Shown: positions 42,901 to 45,779 of the stretch, in pieces
Layout of the letters: each line of letters begins with the position of its first letter
Numbering within the stretch: the stretch's first letter is position 1
Assembly (NCBI GenBank): GCA_025362315.1
Contig: JANYGP010000113.1
Span: forward strand, 1-45,779
Source: Polaromonas sp.
GTDB taxonomy: Bacteria; Pseudomonadota; Gammaproteobacteria; Burkholderiales; Burkholderiaceae_C
Direction of reading: 5' to 3'
Length of the DNA stretch: 45,779 nucleotides
Position numbers and translations under genes: made by a program
The notes under the pieces: model-generated
Database searches by the model: none
Told to the model about the DNA's origin: nothing
The model's input: only the letters and a program-made list of their open reading frames with translations

Positions 42901-43842
42901 CTATGGTTTTGCTATTGCGGGCATCTTTAAAAAGTCCCGCACCGGACCTACCGATTCCGCTGGGGCTTCTTCGTGCGGAAGGTGCCCTACGCCTTTGAAC
43001 GACACCAGCTTTGCACCCTTGATGGCCTTCAGGTAGTCGTTTGAATTGGCAAACGGAATCATCGCGTCTTGTTCGCCCCACACCAGCAACGTGGGCGCGG
43101 TGATCTGTTTGAGGATGGGCAGTGGGTCAGTCAGCACGGTTTGCGCCATGCGGGCCAGCAGGGCATCGCGGCTGCCCGGGGCCAGCATCATGTCGTGGTA
43201 GCGGGTGGCGAGCGCGTCGGTCATCGTCTCAGGATTTGCATACGCTGGTTTTAAGCTCATGGTGAGCAGCCCTTGGGGCAGGGCGAAGCGCATCAGCTTG
43301 ACCATGGCGGGCACTTCGGGTGTTTTGCCGTATTCAAAACCGGGGCTGGCAAAGCCGTCGGGCGACACCAGGACCAGTTTGTCTATTCGCGACGGGTGGG
43401 TACCCGCAAACGTCCACGCGATGCGCCCGCCAATCGAGTGGCCGATCAGGCTGGCGCGGGCCAGGCCCAGCTGGTCCATCAGGGCGTTGATGATTTGCAG
43501 GCTGCGTTTGTCTGAATAGTCGCCGGTAGGGTCAGGCAGGCTCAGGCCAGAGCCGGGCAGGTCGATGCGAATCACGCGCAGGTCTTTGGACAACACTGCC
43601 GCCCATGGCTCCCAGGTGTGCAAACTGGCGCCAAAACCATGCAGAAAGATCACGGCCGGTGCGGTTTTGGCACCGCTGTCCCGCACATGCAAACGCGTAC
43701 CTGCGACGTCGATCATGTCGCTGGGTGCGTTCAGGTATTCAGGCTCCAGCACAGCGCGGTCTTTATCGGGTGTCCACAGCCACCACAGCGCGGCTGATAG
43801 CAGTACACCGATGCAGATCAAAACAACAGACATACGCTTCAT
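42901..43842 (-). CDS. Alpha/beta hydrolase, membrane-anchored
   Basis: A 313-aa hydrolase with an N-terminal hydrophobic anchor (VVLICIGVLLSAALWWLW). Catalytic elements: VIFLHGFGASLHTWEPWAAV (oxyanion loop), nucleophile SLIGHSIGGRIAW, acid LVWGEQDAMIP and histidine GVGHLPHEEAP, so the triad is complete. The core resembles haloperoxidase/BioH-type esterases. Substrate unknown; probably acts on the periplasmic side. An ATG three codons later is an alternative start. It lies between two repeat copies. Confidence 0.9.
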   Translation of the reverse strand: MKRMSVVLICIGVLLSAALWWLWTPDKDRAVLEPEYLNAPSDMIDVAGTRLHVRDSGAKTAPAVIFLHGFGASLHTWEPWAAVLSKDLRVIRIDLPGSGLSLPDPTGDYSDKRSLQIINALMDQLGLARASLIGHSIGGRIAWTFAGTHPSRIDKLVLVSPDGFASPGFEYGKTPEVPAMVKLMRFALPQGLLTMSLKPAYANPETMTDALATRYHDMMLAPGSRDALLARMAQTVLTDPLPILKQITAPTLLVWGEQDAMIPFANSNDYLKAIKGAKLVSFKGVGHLPHEEAPAESVGPVRDFLKMPAIAKP

Positions 43843-43867
43843 AGGGCGCGTTGTTAACTATTAAATC

Positions 43868-43919
43868 AGGCTGTAGCCCAATCAACACGGGCGTTAGCAG
43901 CTCCTGAATTTATAGCATT
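43868..43919 (+). repeat. Dispersed hairpin repeat, copy 12
   Basis: GGCTGTAGCCCAATCAAC, ACGGGCGTTAGCAGCTCCTG and AATTTATAGCATT match the family closely. It starts 25 bp before the hydrolase gene's ATG on the upstream side and ends 10 bp before the gcvP stop. Confidence 0.88.
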
Positions 43920-43929
43920 CAATGCACCT

Positions 43930-45779
43930 TCAAGCATAATCACTCACCGGCACACAGCTGCACATCAGGTTGCGGTCGCCGTACACGTTGTCCACCCGTC
44001 CGGTGGTGGGCCAATATTTGGACACTTTGAGCGCAGCAGTTGGAAAGGCCGCCAGCTCGCGTGAATAAGGTTTGGTCCATTCAGCGGCCACCACGCTGGC
44101 GGCGGTGTGCGGAGCGTGCTTTAACGGGTTGTTGTCTTGCGGCCAGGTGCCGTTTTCAATCTGCGCAATCTCTTTGCGAATTGAAATCATCGCGTGGATA
44201 AAACGGTCAATTTCTTTCAGGTCTTCGCTCTCGGTTGGCTCGACCATCAGCGTGCCCGCCACCGGAAAGCTCAACGTTGGCGCATGAAAGCCGTAATCCA
44301 TCAAGCGTTTGGCAACGTCTTCTGCCGTTACGCCGCTGGTTTCTTTCAGGGGCCGCAAATCCAGAATGCACTCGTGAGCGACGTGGCCTGCCTCGCTGGC
44401 GTACAGGGTCGGAAAGTGGTCTTTGAGGCGCTTGCTGATGTAATTGGCGCTCAAAATCGAGATTTCAGTTGCCAGCTTCAAACCTTCTGGTCCCATCATG
44501 CGGCAGTACATCCAGCTGATGGGCAAGACAGCGGCATTGCCCAGCGGTGCTGCCGAGATCGCGCCGACACCATTGACCGGAATGCCGCCTTCAACATGTC
44601 CTGGCAAGTACGGTACCAAATCTGCCACCACGCACACCGGCCCGACACCCGGCCCGCCGCCGCCGTGCGGAATGCAAAAAGTTTTGTGCAAATTCAGGTG
44701 GCTGACGTCGCCGCCAAACTCGCCTGGCGCTGCGGTGCCAACCAGCGCGTTCATGTTGGCACCGTCCACGTACACACGTCCGCCGTGGCTGTGCACCAGC
44801 GCACACAGCTCCTTGACGTTGGATTCAAACACGCCGTGGGTTGATGGGTAGGTGATCATCACCGCCGCCAGGTTGGCGCTGTGCTGTTCACACTTTGCTT
44901 TCAGGTCGGCCATGTCAACGTTGCCTTTGGCGTCGCAACCCGTCACCACCACCGTCAAGCCTGCCATTTGCGCGCTGGCCGGGTTGGTGCCGTGGGCCGA
45001 TGCGGGTATCAGGCAAATATTGCGGTGGCCCTGGCCCTCCGCATCGTGAAACGCCTTGATGACCAGCATGCCTGCGTATTCCCCTTGGCTGCCTGCGTTG
45101 GGCTGCAGGCTGATGCCTGCGTAGCCAGTGGCTTGGCACAGCCACGCGCGCAACTGCTCATCCAGCTCGGCATAGCCTTGCTGTTGGTCGGCGGGAGCGA
45201 ATGGGTGGATATGGGCAAACTCTGGCCAGGTGATAGGGATCATCTCGCTGGTAGCGTTCAGCTTCATTGTGCAGCTGCCAAGCGGAATCATGCTGCGGTC
45301 AAGCGCCAAATCCTTGTCGCTCAAGCTGCGAATGTAGCGCAGCATCGACGTTTCTGAATGGTGTGTATTGAAGACCGGATGCGTCAAGAAGTCACTGGTG
45401 CGGCGCAGCTCGATGGGGATGAGTGGCTCGGTGCCTTTTTCAAAATCAGCGACTTGGGGTAGCGCCTGGCCAGGCTTGGCAAAGATGGACCAGAGCAGTT
45501 CAATGTCAGCGCGGGTGGTGGTCTCATCCAGTGTGATGCACAAGTGATTATTGAAATAAATTCGCATGTTAACGCCCATTTCGCGGGCGCGAGCAGCTAT
45601 TGAATCAGTAGCAGCATTGGTTTGCAGGCTGATGGTGTCGAATGCACTGTCGCCGCGCACTTCAAATCCCGTCGCGCTTAGCCCGCGCGCCAAAATGGCT
45701 GTGTAGCTGGCCACGCGCTGTGCAATGCGCTTCAAGCCCTGCGGGCCGTGGTACACCGCGTACATGCTGGCCACTACGG
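43930..45779 (-). CDS. gcvP: Glycine dehydrogenase (P protein of glycine cleavage), C-terminal part
   Basis: The gene runs off the right edge; about 616 codons are visible and the N-terminal third is outside. P protein decarboxylates glycine with pyridoxal phosphate and passes the aminomethyl group to the H-protein lipoyl arm. Seen: [71 protein letters not shown], the cofactor lysine in [19 protein letters not shown], and [13 protein letters not shown] near the end. No frameshift. gcvT and gcvH, if present, lie to the right. A repeat-like stretch is found at 45575-45620 in coding sequence. Confidence 0.96.
   Translation of the reverse strand, partial: VVASMYAVYHGPQGLKRIAQRVASYTAILARGLSATGFEVRGDSAFDTISLQTNAATDSIAARAREMGVNMRIYFNNHLCITLDETTTRADIELLWSIFAKPGQALPQVADFEKGTEPLIPIELRRTSDFLTHPVFNTHHSETSMLRYIRSLSDKDLALDRSMIPLGSCTMKLNATSEMIPITWPEFAHIHPFAPADQQQGYAELDEQLRAWLCQATGYAGISLQPNAGSQGEYAGMLVIKAFHDAEGQGHRNICLIPASAHGTNPASAQMAGLTVVVTGCDAKGNVDMADLKAKCEQHSANLAAVMITYPSTHGVFESNVKELCALVHSHGGRVYVDGANMNALVGTAAPGEFGGDVSHLNLHKTFCIPHGGGGPGVGPVCVVADLVPYLPGHVEGGIPVNGVGAISAAPLGNAAVLPISWMYCRMMGPEGLKLATEISILSANYISKRLKDHFPTLYASEAGHVAHECILDLRPLKETSGVTAEDVAKRLMDYGFHAPTLSFPVAGTLMVEPTESEDLKEIDRFIHAMISIRKEIAQIENGTWPQDNNPLKHAPHTAASVVAAEWTKPYSRELAAFPTAALKVSKYWPTTGRVDNVYGDRNLMCSCVPVSDYA
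45575..45620 (+). repeat. Repeat-like stretch inside gcvP
   Basis: ACGCCCATTTCG, GGGCGCGAGCAGCT (identical over 14 bases to copy 6), then ATTGAATCAGTAGCA follow the family pattern, with a 2-base shorter middle. In gcvP it encodes [14 protein letters not shown]. This stretch aligns without gaps to what I expect of related P proteins, so chance resemblance is possible. Confidence 0.35.

Overview
The window looks like chromosomal DNA of a betaproteobacterium of the order Burkholderiales, most likely a Comamonadaceae member near Rhodoferax/Polaromonas. This is inferred from gene content (a Bug-family binding protein, HutF/HutG-type histidine catabolism, DUF1800/DUF1501 pair, GshA, DUF1178) and from short GC-rich intergenic repeats of a kind common in that family. 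Base composition is moderately GC-rich. No rRNA, tRNA or CRISPR array was seen.

Layout. 1-4.3 kb: the end of a DUF1178 gene, gdhA with a LysR-type palindrome upstream, an ABC exporter, and the frameshifted remnant of a sterol-desaturase-like gene. 4.4-15.2 kb: a complete histidine-utilisation locus arranged around one divergent control region. hutU, hutH and a NitT/TauT-type ABC importer run leftwards; hutC, hutD, hutI, hutG and hutF run rightwards with overlapping stop/start codons. The gene set encodes histidine to urocanate, imidazolonepropionate, formiminoglutamate, formylglutamate and glutamate plus formate. A HutC-type palindrome fills the 17-bp spacer of the inferred hutU promoter. 15.2-23.0 kb: a small membrane protein, an aldehyde dehydrogenase, a lipoprotein gamma-glutamyltransferase, a DUF3047 gene overlapping an orphan Bug-type receptor, argE and a DUF1993 gene. 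23.1-24.1 kb: a decayed integron integrase (5' truncation, frameshift, nonsense codon). 24.1-34.2 kb: housekeeping and envelope genes (DUF4864, carboxylesterase, gshA, circularly permuted GTPase RbgA/YlqF, OmpW, GDSL lipoprotein, NhaR-type regulator, HPF-like protein, zinc-ribbon protein, TerC). 34.3-39.7 kb: secreted DUF1501/DUF1800 pair, membrane-anchored TAXI receptor, GlsB-type protein and an AhpD-like protein. 39.8-42.9 kb: a single-chain MmeI-type restriction-modification enzyme lying between two direct repeats. 42.9 kb to the end: an alpha/beta hydrolase and the C-terminal part of gcvP.

The most unusual signal is a dispersed hairpin repeat of about 45-55 bp. I count twelve intergenic copies, nearly all in the same orientation and mostly just after stop codons. 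Further matches lie in frame inside hutD, the MmeI-type gene and possibly gcvP, and one copy supplies the stop codon of a small membrane protein gene. Two copies with extended homology bracket the restriction-modification gene. Other inverted-repeat elements sit at 184-301, 6029-6155, 17301-17400 and 21130-21225.
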